From NCBI RefSeq assembly GCF_023556335.1, contig NZ_JAIKTS010000001.1, positions 62,001-126,000 on the forward strand: 64,000 bases of DNA, in the 5' to 3' direction. This document shows, piece after piece, positions 56,445 to 64,000 of this stretch. Positions within the stretch are counted from its first letter, which is position 1, and every line of letters starts with the position of its first letter. The DNA comes from Stenotrophomonas mori (GTDB lineage: Bacteria; Pseudomonadota; Gammaproteobacteria; Xanthomonadales; Xanthomonadaceae). A program made the position numbers and the translations under genes. Under the pieces are notes generated by a model. That model searched no databases, had not been told where the DNA came from, and worked only from the letters and a program-made list of their open reading frames with translations.

Positions 56445-56885
56445 ATGACCTACTGGGCAGTCGCCTATCTCAGCACCGCGGTGGCCGGCCTGACGACCGA
56501 GGACCTGGACCATCTGCTGGTCGATGCCCGTGCGCACAACCGGCTCGAAGGCGTCACCGGCGTGCTGCTGCACGACGGGGCCCGCTTCTTCCAGTATTTC
56601 GAAGGCACGCAGGAGGCGGTGGCGCGGATCTACGCCCGCATCCAGGCGTCGCGCATGCACGTGGAGATCGAGGAGCTGCAGAACGGCCCGGTGCCGCAGC
56701 GCCACTTCACGCAGTGGCACATGGGCTGCACCCAGACCGAGGGCAGCGTGCTGCAGACCCTCAGCAGCCGCCAGTGGCGGCATGAAGTCGAGTTCCTGCG
56801 CGAGGACATGGCGCGTGCCGGCGACCTGCCGGGGCTGCGCGAGCTGCTGGCCTTCTGGGAGGAGCACCAGCAGGCCGAGGCCTGA
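56445..56885 (+). CDS. BLUF domain blue-light sensor
   Basis: A 146-residue single-domain flavin photoreceptor. The FAD-site residues sit where they are in the short BLUF protein PixD (Slr1694): Y8 (AVAYLST), N32 (AHNRLEGVTG), Q50 (ARFFQYFEG), W91 and M93 (FTQWHMG). The Tyr-Gln-Met set needed for light-induced hydrogen-bond switching is therefore complete. About 50 residues of helical C-terminus follow and there is no output domain, so it must signal through a partner protein. It ends 12 bases from the convergent cysH stop. The partner is not obvious among the neighbours. Confidence 0.93.
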   Translation: MTYWAVAYLSTAVAGLTTEDLDHLLVDARAHNRLEGVTGVLLHDGARFFQYFEGTQEAVARIYARIQASRMHVEIEELQNGPVPQRHFTQWHMGCTQTEGSVLQTLSSRQWRHEVEFLREDMARAGDLPGLRELLAFWEEHQQAEA

Positions 56886-56897
56886 GCGGCGCGCGCG

Positions 56898-57632
56898 CTA
56901 CATCTCGTGCAGGCCGCACTCGCGCTTGAGGCCGAAGAAGCGGGTGTCCTCCTCGCGCATGCCCGGTTCCCAGCGGCGGGTGGTGTGGTAGTCGCCGATG
57001 GAGACGTAGCCCTGCTCCCAGAGCGGGTGGTAGGGCAGGTCGTGCTGCTGCAGGTAGGCCCAGACGTCGCGGTCGTTCCAGTTGGCGATCGGGTTGACCT
57101 TCCAGCGGTCGCCACGGCGTTGCAGGACCGGCGTGCCGGCACGGCTGGATGACTGGTCGCGGCGCAGCCCGGTGAACCAGGTGCCGGCCTGCAGTTCGTC
57201 GAGTGCGCGCTTCATCGGCTCGACCTTGCGCAGGTTGTTGTACTGCTCGATGCCGACCAGGCCCTGCTCCCAGAGCCGGCCGTGGCGGGCTTCCATCCAG
57301 GCGCGGCTGACCAGCGGCCGGTAGACCTTCAGGTTCAGGCCCAGGCGCTCGGTCAGCGCATCGGCGAAGCGGTAGGTTTCCGGGAACAGGTAGCCGGTGT
57401 CGACGAGGATCACCGGGATGTCCGGCTGCGCCCGGGTGAGCAGGTGCAGGGTCACCGCCGACTGGGCGCCGAAGCTGGACGACAGCACGTGGGTGCCCGG
57501 CGTGTGCTCCAGCGCCCAGCGCACGCGTGCGGCGGCATCGAGCGCTTCCAGTTCGGCGTTGAGCGGACCCGGGTCGTCCGCCAGGGGCGCGGTGGCGGTG
57601 GCATCGTTCGAGGATCGGGGCAGGGCGCTCAT
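56898..57632 (-). CDS. cysH: Phosphoadenylyl-sulfate (PAPS) reductase
   Basis: CysH reduces PAPS to sulfite using thioredoxin. The 244-residue protein has [42 protein letters not shown] and the catalytic C-terminal ECGLHEM with Cys239. It lacks the extra cysteine pairs of iron-sulfur APS reductases, so PAPS is the expected substrate. This agrees with the APS kinase domain on cysNC. The ATG at 57632 overlaps the cysI stop by four bases; cysJ-cysI-cysH form an operon. Confidence 0.95.
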   Translation of the reverse strand: MSALPRSSNDATATAPLADDPGPLNAELEALDAAARVRWALEHTPGTHVLSSSFGAQSAVTLHLLTRAQPDIPVILVDTGYLFPETYRFADALTERLGLNLKVYRPLVSRAWMEARHGRLWEQGLVGIEQYNNLRKVEPMKRALDELQAGTWFTGLRRDQSSSRAGTPVLQRRGDRWKVNPIANWNDRDVWAYLQQHDLPYHPLWEQGYVSIGDYHTTRRWEPGMREEDTRFFGLKRECGLHEM

Positions 57633-59335
57633 GCGTGCAGTTCCACGGGAATCTCGCGGTGGGTGGGATAGGGCGGCAGCGCGACCACGCCGGTGCGGTG
57701 CAGGAAGTCGCCGAAGCCTTCGTCGCGGATGCGGTCGGCGGCGTAGCGCGCGAACAGCGGTTCCAGCGCGGCGAGGATGTCCGGCTCGGTGATGTTTTCC
57801 CGGTACAGGGTGTTCAGCCGCTGGCCGCGGTGGTCGGCACCAAGCATCAGGTTGTAGCGCCCCGGGGCCTTGCCGACCAGCGCGATCTCGCCCAGGTAGG
57901 GGCGCGAGCAGCCGTTGGGGCAGCCGGAGATCCGCAGCAGGATCGGCGCCTCGGCCAGGCCGTACCGTTCCAGCAACGGCTGCAGCCGGGCGCTGAAGTC
58001 GGGCAGGTAACGCTCGGCCTCGGCCATCGCCAGGCCGCAGGTCGGCAGTGCCACACAGGCCATGGCGGCACGTGCCAGCGCGGTGGGCGCGCGGTTGCCC
58101 GCGTCCAGCCCGGCCTGCTGCACGATGGCGTCGATCCGTGCGCGCTGGTCGGCCGCCACGCCGGCGACGATCAGGTTCTGGTTGCCGGTCATGCGGAATT
58201 CGCCTGCGTGGATGCGGGCGATCTCGCGCAGGGCGGTCAGGTGCGGTGCACCGGGCAGGTCGGCGATGCGGCCGGCCGGCAGCGAGAGGGTCAGGTGCCA
58301 GCGGCCGTCGCTGCCTTCGGTCCAGCCGTAGCGGTCGCCGTTGTGCTCGAAGGGGCGCGAACGGCGTGGCTGGAAGGCCACGCCGGCGCGGCGCTCGATC
58401 TCGGCGACGACCGTGTCCAGGCCATGGTCGTCGAGGGTGTACTTGAAGCGGGCGCGCTTGCGCAGCGTGCGGTTGCCCAGGTCGCGCTGGGTGGTGACCA
58501 CCGCGGTGGCCACGTCGAGCAGGGCGGCGCGCGGGATGAACCCGGCCATGTTGGCCAGGCGCGGGTAGGTGCCGGCGTCGCCGTGGGTGGCGCCCATGCC
58601 GCCGCCGAGGGTGACGTCGTAGCCCAGCAGGTCGCCGTCGGCATCGAGCACCCCGATGAACCCCAGGTCGTTGGCGTAGACATCCACGTCGTTGAGCGGC
58701 GGCAGGGCGAACCCGATCTTGAACTTGCGCGGCAGGTAGCGCTCGCCGTAGATCGGTTCGTCCTCGGCGCCGCTGCCGGCCACGCGCGCTTCGTCCAGCC
58801 AGATCTCGTAGTAGGCGCGGGTGTTGGGCAGCAGGTGCTCGGAGGTGCGCGCGGCATCGGCGTACAGCGCCGCATGCGCGCTGGACAGCAGCGGGTTGGC
58901 CGCCACCAGCACGTTGCGGTTGACGTCGCCGCAGGCGGCCAGGGTGTCGATCAGCGCGGCGTTGATGGCCTGCATCGTCGCCTTCAGCTCGCGCTTGATC
59001 ACGCCATGGAACTGGAAGGCCTGGCGGGTGGTGATGCGCAGCGAGTGGTTGCCGTAGCGGGTGGCGACGGCGTCGAGCTTGAGCCACTGCTCCGGGCTGA
59101 CCACGCCGCCCGGGGTGCGGGTGCGGATCATGAACTGGTAGGCGGGCTCGAGCTTCTGCCGGCGGCGCTCCTCGCGCACGTCGCGGTCGTCCTGCTGGTA
59201 GCTGCCGTGGTACTTGATCAGGGTCTGGTCGTCCTCGCGCAGGGCGCCGGTGACCGGATCGGCCAGGCTTTCCAGCAGGGAGCCGCGCAGGCGGTTGCTG
59301 TCGGCCTTGATGGATTCAACGGAGTGGGTGCTCAT
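57629..59335 (-). CDS. cysI: Sulfite reductase hemoprotein (beta) subunit
   Basis: CysI carries siroheme and a 4Fe-4S cluster and reduces sulfite to sulfide with electrons from CysJ. The 568-residue protein has the two nitrite/sulfite reductase repeats. Cluster ligands are in [19 protein letters not shown] and [12 protein letters not shown]. Substrate arginines lie near [17 protein letters not shown]. Length is normal. It overlaps cysH by four bases and follows cysJ by 97 bases. Confidence 0.96.
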   Translation of the reverse strand: MSTHSVESIKADSNRLRGSLLESLADPVTGALREDDQTLIKYHGSYQQDDRDVREERRRQKLEPAYQFMIRTRTPGGVVSPEQWLKLDAVATRYGNHSLRITTRQAFQFHGVIKRELKATMQAINAALIDTLAACGDVNRNVLVAANPLLSSAHAALYADAARTSEHLLPNTRAYYEIWLDEARVAGSGAEDEPIYGERYLPRKFKIGFALPPLNDVDVYANDLGFIGVLDADGDLLGYDVTLGGGMGATHGDAGTYPRLANMAGFIPRAALLDVATAVVTTQRDLGNRTLRKRARFKYTLDDHGLDTVVAEIERRAGVAFQPRRSRPFEHNGDRYGWTEGSDGRWHLTLSLPAGRIADLPGAPHLTALREIARIHAGEFRMTGNQNLIVAGVAADQRARIDAIVQQAGLDAGNRAPTALARAAMACVALPTCGLAMAEAERYLPDFSARLQPLLERYGLAEAPILLRISGCPNGCSRPYLGEIALVGKAPGRYNLMLGADHRGQRLNTLYRENITEPDILAALEPLFARYAADRIRDEGFGDFLHRTGVVALPPYPTHREIPVELHA

Positions 59336-59432
59336 CGGGTTCGCTGTCTGGCTGTTGGAAGGGGTGCGCGGGAGCGGCCGGTCCCGCCGGGCCGGCGCGG
59401 TGCCGGGGAACGGCGCCGGGCGCCGTCAGCCG

Positions 59433-61274
59433 TCAGTACACATCCCGCCCATAGCGCCCCTCCGTGTGCAGCCGTGTCAGGTAGTCGCGGGCACCGTCCT
59501 CGTCCAGCCCGCCGTGTTCGCGCAGGATTTCCAGCAGCGCGGCATGCACGTCCTTGCCCATCGCGATGGCGCCGCACACGTACAGGTGGGCACCGTCCTG
59601 CAGCCAGGCATACAGGTCGCGGCCGCGGGTACGCAGGCGCTGCTGCACATAGATGCGGTCGGCCTGGTCGCGCGAAAAGGCCAGGTCCAGGCGGTGCAGT
59701 TCCTTGCGCCGCAGGGCGTCCTGCCATTCGGTCTGGTAGAGGAAGTCGCTGTTGAAGTGGCGGGCGCCGAAGAACAGCCAGTTGCGGCCGCCGGCACCGG
59801 TCTCGGCGCGCTCCTGCACGAAGCCACGGAACGGCGCGACGCCGGTGCCCGGGCCGATCATGATGATGTCGCGGCCGCCGTCGGCCGGAACCCGGAAGCG
59901 GGGATTGGGCTCGACGAACACCGGGACCTGCGCGCCTTCCTCCAGCGCGGCGAGGAACCCGCTGGCCGCTCCCAGGTGCGGGCCGCCATGGGCGTGGTAG
60001 CGCAGTTCGTCGACGGTGAGGTGGACCTCCTCGCCGACCCGCTTGCGGCTGGAGGCGATGGAGTACAGGCGCGGGGCGGCCGGGCGCAGCGTGTCGAGCA
60101 GGCTGTCGGCGCTCCAGTCGGCCGGCCAGCGGCGCAGCACGTCGACCAGCTGGTGGTCCTCGAACAGCGCGGCCAGCTGCGGCTTCTGCGCCGGCTCCAG
60201 CAGTTGCTGGAGGTCTGCATGGTCGCCGCGCCCGGCCACCGCGGCCAGCAGCGGCCGCGAGATGCGGGTCAGTTCGCGGTGTCCGCCCAGCCACTGCGAC
60301 AGCGGACGGGCCTGGCCGTCATGCGCGACCTGCAGGTCGCCGTCCAGGCCGGTGGCCGCCAGCACCGCTTCCACCAGCGCGGCCGGATTGCGGTGCACGA
60401 TGCCCAGCGCGTCGCCGGGCTCGTACTGCAGGTGGCTGCCTTCCAGCGACAGCTCCAGGTGATGCACGGCCTTGGCCGCGGTGCCGTGCACGGCATAGGC
60501 GGGGCCCTTGAAGTCGCGGCCGCTGATCACCTGCCGCGACAGCAGCTCGGCGGCGAAGGGCTGCTGGGCGCTGTATGCACCGCCCTGGCGCAGCGGGGTG
60601 ACGTTGCTGGCCGCCGCTGCCGGCGCGGCTTCCGCGGCCAGGCGGCTGCGGGCGTCGTCCAGTGCCCGCGCGCGCCAGGGATCGGCGATGTGGGCGATGT
60701 CCAGGTCGGCTTCGCCCACCGGCTGCAGGCGCGTGGCGCCCAGTTCGGCCAGGCGCTCGTCCAGGGCGCGGGCGATCCCGCAGAACTCGGCATAGCTGGA
60801 ATCGCCCAGGCCGAGCACGGCGTAGTGGAGTCCGGGCAGGCGCGGCGCACGCTTGCCGCGGATGAACTCGACCAGGCCGATGGCATCGTCCGGCGGGTCG
60901 CCCTCGCCCTGGGTGCTGATGACGATGTAGAGCAGGCGCTCGCCGGCCAGCTCGCGGGTGGCGTAGGCGTCGGCGCGCAGCAGGCGCACCGGCAGGCCCG
61001 CGGCCTCGGCCTCGGCGGCCAGCTGTTCGGCGGCGCGCCGGGCATTGCCGGTCTGGCTGCCGTAGACAACGGTCAGGCGCTGGCCGGCCGCGGTGGCGGC
61101 CTGGCCGCCGGGCACCACCGCCAGCGACGGCGGCGGATGGCCCTGGGCCAGGCCGGCGGCGAAGCCGGACAGCCACCACAGGCTGTTGCCGTCCAGGCCC
61201 TGCACCAGTTGCGACAGCAGCAGGCTGCGGTCCTCGGGCAGGGGGCTTGGGGGCAGGGAAGCGGCGGCGGTCAT
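59433..61274 (-). CDS. cysJ: Sulfite reductase flavoprotein (alpha) subunit
   Basis: CysJ passes electrons from NADPH through FAD and FMN to CysI. The 613-residue protein has an N-terminal flavodoxin domain ([31 protein letters not shown]), a connecting FAD domain (RLYSIASSR), and an NADPH domain ([30 protein letters not shown]). It ends with GRYGRDVY, the usual Tyr C-terminus. It is the first gene of cysJIH and is divergent from cysD with a 197-base gap, where CysB probably binds. Confidence 0.95.
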   Translation of the reverse strand: MTAAASLPPSPLPEDRSLLLSQLVQGLDGNSLWWLSGFAAGLAQGHPPPSLAVVPGGQAATAAGQRLTVVYGSQTGNARRAAEQLAAEAEAAGLPVRLLRADAYATRELAGERLLYIVISTQGEGDPPDDAIGLVEFIRGKRAPRLPGLHYAVLGLGDSSYAEFCGIARALDERLAELGATRLQPVGEADLDIAHIADPWRARALDDARSRLAAEAAPAAAASNVTPLRQGGAYSAQQPFAAELLSRQVISGRDFKGPAYAVHGTAAKAVHHLELSLEGSHLQYEPGDALGIVHRNPAALVEAVLAATGLDGDLQVAHDGQARPLSQWLGGHRELTRISRPLLAAVAGRGDHADLQQLLEPAQKPQLAALFEDHQLVDVLRRWPADWSADSLLDTLRPAAPRLYSIASSRKRVGEEVHLTVDELRYHAHGGPHLGAASGFLAALEEGAQVPVFVEPNPRFRVPADGGRDIIMIGPGTGVAPFRGFVQERAETGAGGRNWLFFGARHFNSDFLYQTEWQDALRRKELHRLDLAFSRDQADRIYVQQRLRTRGRDLYAWLQDGAHLYVCGAIAMGKDVHAALLEILREHGGLDEDGARDYLTRLHTEGRYGRDVY

Positions 61275-61471
61275 GGCCTGTCCAGTCCGGAGTAGGACGG
61301 CAGATGCTAGGCAGGCGCCGGCCGCGGGGGAAAGGAGGGGCGGTTATCGGGTCATGCCCTGCGCTCATTTCTGCGCCGGCCGGCGCGGCCGCACACTCGC
61401 TGCCCTTCCGGCATGCCGCCGGACCGCATCGCCACCGCCCCGGCCCCGGGGTGTTCCTGGAACCTGTCGCA

Positions 61472-62383
61472 ATGACCGTGAGTGTGTCCCTGTCCCACCT
61501 GGATCGGCTGGAAGCCGAGAGCATCCATGTCCTGCGCGAGGTGGCCGCCGGCTTCGCCAACCCGGTGCTGATGTATTCGGTGGGCAAGGACAGCTCGGTG
61601 CTGCTGCACCTGCTGCTCAAGGCGTTCGCCCCCGGTGTGCCGCCGATCCCGCTGCTGCACGTGGACACGCGCTGGAAGTTCCGCGAGATGATCGCGTTCC
61701 GCGACCGCCGCGTGGCCGAGACCGGCGTCGACCTGCGGGTGCACATCAACCCGGACGGCATCGCCCAGGACATCGGCCCCGTGAGCCACGGCGCCTCGGT
61801 GCACACCGACGTGATGAAGACCCAGGGCCTGAAGCAGGCGCTGGACACCTGGAAGTTCGACGCGGCGGTCGGCGGCGCGCGCCGCGACGAGGAGAAGTCG
61901 CGCGCCAAGGAGCGCGTGTTCTCGTTCCGCAACGACCGCCACCGCTGGGATCCCAAGAACCAGCGCCCGGAGCTGTGGAACCTGTACAACGCCCGCATCC
62001 ACCCGGGCGAGAGCGTGCGCGTGTTCCCGCTGTCCAACTGGACCGAGCTGGACATCTGGCTCTACATCTACCGCGAGAAGATCCCGGTGGTGCCGCTGTA
62101 CTTCGCCGCCGAACGGCCGGTCGTCGAGCGCGACGGCAGCCTGATCATGGTCGACGACGAGCGCCTGCCGCTGCGTCCGGGAGAGGTGCCGCAGCAACGC
62201 AAGGTGCGCTTCCGCACGCTGGGCTGCTACCCGTTGACCGGGGCCATCGAGTCCGCGGCCGACACGCTGGAGAAGATCATCGCCGAGATGCTGGTGTCCA
62301 CCAGTTCCGAACGGCAGGGGCGGCTGATCGACCACGATCCGTCCGCGTCGATGGAGAAGAAGAAGCTGGAGGGGTATTTCTGA
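61472..62383 (+). CDS. cysD: Sulfate adenylyltransferase subunit 2
   Basis: CysD adenylates sulfate to APS, driven by GTP hydrolysis in CysN. The 303-residue protein has the PP-loop motif [47 protein letters not shown], and ends with EKKKLEGYF. Length is standard. The ATG at 61472 lies in a frame open upstream to 61247, but the family start [19 protein letters not shown] supports it. The stop overlaps the cysNC start by one base. Confidence 0.96.
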   Translation: MTVSVSLSHLDRLEAESIHVLREVAAGFANPVLMYSVGKDSSVLLHLLLKAFAPGVPPIPLLHVDTRWKFREMIAFRDRRVAETGVDLRVHINPDGIAQDIGPVSHGASVHTDVMKTQGLKQALDTWKFDAAVGGARRDEEKSRAKERVFSFRNDRHRWDPKNQRPELWNLYNARIHPGESVRVFPLSNWTELDIWLYIYREKIPVVPLYFAAERPVVERDGSLIMVDDERLPLRPGEVPQQRKVRFRTLGCYPLTGAIESAADTLEKIIAEMLVSTSSERQGRLIDHDPSASMEKKKLEGYF

Positions 62384-64000
62384 TGCACGCGGTCGCCACG
62401 CCTTCCGATATCGCCGGCTACCTGCGGCAGCATGAATCCAAGCCGCTGCTGCGCTTCATCACCTGCGGCAGCGTCGACGACGGCAAGAGCACCCTGATCG
62501 GGCGGCTGCTGTACGAGAGCAAGCGCCTGTTCGACGACCAGCTGGCCGCCCTGGAAGCGGACAGCCGCCGCCATGGCACCCAGGGCGAGCGCATCGACTA
62601 TGCGCTGCTGCTGGACGGCCTGGCCGCCGAGCGCGAGCAGGGCATCACCATCGACGTGGCCTACCGCTACTTCGACACCGACCACCGCAAGTACATCGTC
62701 GCCGACTGCCCGGGCCACGAGCAGTACACCCGCAACATGGCCACCGGGGCGTCCACCGCCGACCTGGCGGTGGTGCTGGTGGACGCGCGCAAGGGGCTGA
62801 TGCCGCAGACCCGACGCCACAGCTATGTGCTGTCGCTGCTGGGCATCGGCCAGGTGGTGCTGGCGGTCAACAAGATGGACCTGGTCGACTACGATCCGGC
62901 GGTGTTCGAGCGCATCGCCGGGGAATACGAGGCGCTGGCCCGGCAGTTCGGCATCGCCCGGGTGCAGGCCATCCCGCTGTCGGCGCTGGAAGGGCAGAAC
63001 CTGTCGCAGCGCTCGCCGCGGATGCCCTGGTACCGCGGCCCGAGCCTGATCGAGCACCTGGATACGGTCGCGTTGCCCGAAACCGGCGCCGGCGACGCGC
63101 TGCGCCTGCCGGTGCAGTGGGTGAACCGCCCCAACCAGGATTTCCGCGGCTTCGCCGGTACCCTCGCCGCCGGCCAGGTGCGCGCCGGCGATGCAGTGGT
63201 GGTGCTGCCCTCGGCGCGCCGCTCCCGGGTACGCCAGGTGCTGGGGCCGGACGGGCCGCTGGCCCAGGCCGGTGCCGGCCAGGCGGTGACGTTGACCCTG
63301 GACGACGAGATCGACGTCAGCCGCGGCGACGTGATCGCCGCGGCCGGCGATCCGCCGGAGGTGGCCGACCAGTTCGCCGCGCACCTGCTGTGGATGGACG
63401 ACGCCGCGCTGTTGCCGGGCCGGCCCTACTGGCTGCGGACCGGCAGCCGCACGGTGGCCGCCAGCATCAGCGAGATCAAGCACCGGGTGGATGTGAACAC
63501 CCAGGAGCGGCTGGCGGCCAAGCGCCTGGAACTGAACGAGGTCGGCTGCTGCAACCTGTCGCTGGACGAGCCGGTGGCGTTCGAGCCCTATGCGCGCAAC
63601 CGCGCGCTGGGCAGCTTCATCCTGATCGACCGCCAGAGCAACGTCACGGTCGCCGCCGGTACCCTGGACTTCGCCCTGCGCCGGGCCGGCAACGTGCACT
63701 GGCAGCACCTGGACGTGGACCCCGCCGCGCGCGCCCGGATCAAGGGGCAGACCCCGCGGGTGCTGTGGTTCACGGGCCTGTCCGGCGCCGGCAAGTCGAC
63801 CCTGGCCAACCAGGTGGAAAAGCGCCTGCACGCGCGCGGCTGCCACACCTTCCTGCTCGACGGCGACAACGTCCGCCATGGCCTCAACCGCGACCTCGGG
63901 TTCACCGACGAGGACCGGGTGGAGAACATCCGCCGGGTGGCCGAGGTCGCCCGGTTGATGGCCGATGCCGGGCTGATCGTGCTGGTCAGCTTCATCTCGC
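62383..64000 (+). CDS. cysNC: Bifunctional sulfate adenylyltransferase subunit 1/APS kinase (CysNC), cut by the window end
   Basis: The visible 539 codons have the GTPase domain of CysN (G1 GSVDDGKS at residues 29-36, G3 DCPGHEQY, G4 NKMD) and two beta-barrel domains. These are followed directly by the APS kinase domain of CysC, whose P-loop GLSGAGKST starts at residue 465. The fusion lets APS be phosphorylated to PAPS for CysH. The gene has no stop within the window and continues past 64000. Confidence 0.97.
   Translation, partial: MHAVATPSDIAGYLRQHESKPLLRFITCGSVDDGKSTLIGRLLYESKRLFDDQLAALEADSRRHGTQGERIDYALLLDGLAAEREQGITIDVAYRYFDTDHRKYIVADCPGHEQYTRNMATGASTADLAVVLVDARKGLMPQTRRHSYVLSLLGIGQVVLAVNKMDLVDYDPAVFERIAGEYEALARQFGIARVQAIPLSALEGQNLSQRSPRMPWYRGPSLIEHLDTVALPETGAGDALRLPVQWVNRPNQDFRGFAGTLAAGQVRAGDAVVVLPSARRSRVRQVLGPDGPLAQAGAGQAVTLTLDDEIDVSRGDVIAAAGDPPEVADQFAAHLLWMDDAALLPGRPYWLRTGSRTVAASISEIKHRVDVNTQERLAAKRLELNEVGCCNLSLDEPVAFEPYARNRALGSFILIDRQSNVTVAAGTLDFALRRAGNVHWQHLDVDPAARARIKGQTPRVLWFTGLSGAGKSTLANQVEKRLHARGCHTFLLDGDNVRHGLNRDLGFTDEDRVENIRRVAEVARLMADAGLIVLVSFIS

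Noticed and set aside
54069-56867. A 932-codon antisense frame over the copper receptor
   Set aside because: Shadow frame; the plus strand has a full TonB receptor with plug, barrel and signal peptide.

Overview
The window is a GC-rich chromosomal segment from a gammaproteobacterium of the Xanthomonadaceae type (Lysobacter, Luteimonas, Pseudoxanthomonas or Stenotrophomonas are the closest guesses). Three things suggest this: the gene order gltA - small conserved gene - mrcA - pilMNOPQ, the sulfur-assimilation block cysK-cysG / cysB / cysHIJ / cysD-cysNC, and many GTAG-headed palindromic repeats like the SMAG repeats of Stenotrophomonas maltophilia. It is mostly core genome. I found no prophage, insertion sequence, integrase, CRISPR array, rRNA or tRNA.

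Layout: 0-9.3 kb holds the end of yicC, a Tat-exported serine hydrolase, gmk-rpoZ-spoT, ridA-recG, a nucleoside hydrolase and a cysteine-free ribosomal protein L31. 9.6-19.3 kb holds citrate synthase, a conserved unknown gene and PBP1a on the minus strand, and the divergent type IV pilus assembly operon pilMNOPQ. 19.4-26.1 kb is a six-gene MoxR/DUF58/DUF4381/VWA/VWA-TPR/BatD operon, nearly all joined by 4-nt overlaps. 26.2-29.7 kb has a dicarboxylate/amino-acid symporter and transketolase. 30.5-36.1 kb is a small accessory stretch: a VOC protein, a two-TM protein, a P-loop kinase, an acetyl-CoA hydrolase/transferase, an S1/P1 nuclease and OmpW. 36.3-47.9 kb is a central-carbon cluster (gap, pgk, pyk, fba) broken by a DUF2339-DUF3999 membrane pair, a frameshifted acetyltransferase and a HAD phosphatase. 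48.8-64 kb has a macrodomain protein and then the sulfur-assimilation regulon, interrupted by a DUF2946 protein, a TonB-dependent copper receptor and a BLUF blue-light sensor.

The genes fall into coherent programmes. The cys genes form the full route from sulfate activation (cysD, cysNC) through PAPS reduction (cysH) and sulfite reduction (cysIJ, with siroheme from cysG) to cysteine (cysK), under cysB. gap, pgk, pyk, fba and tkt cover lower glycolysis/gluconeogenesis and the non-oxidative pentose pathway. The most conspicuous non-coding structure is a set of four tandem arrays (22 recognisable units, plus partial copies at array ends) of paired inverted GTAG repeats, each placed after a central-carbon gene or the gene adjoining one. 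Other signals worth a second look are an exact FNR/Anr-type box upstream of ompW, an unusual cluster of eight GGACAG/CTGTCC hexamers upstream of pyk, a strong DnaA-box match upstream of ridA, a degenerate metal site in the second VWA protein, and a BLUF sensor beside a copper receptor and the sulfur genes.
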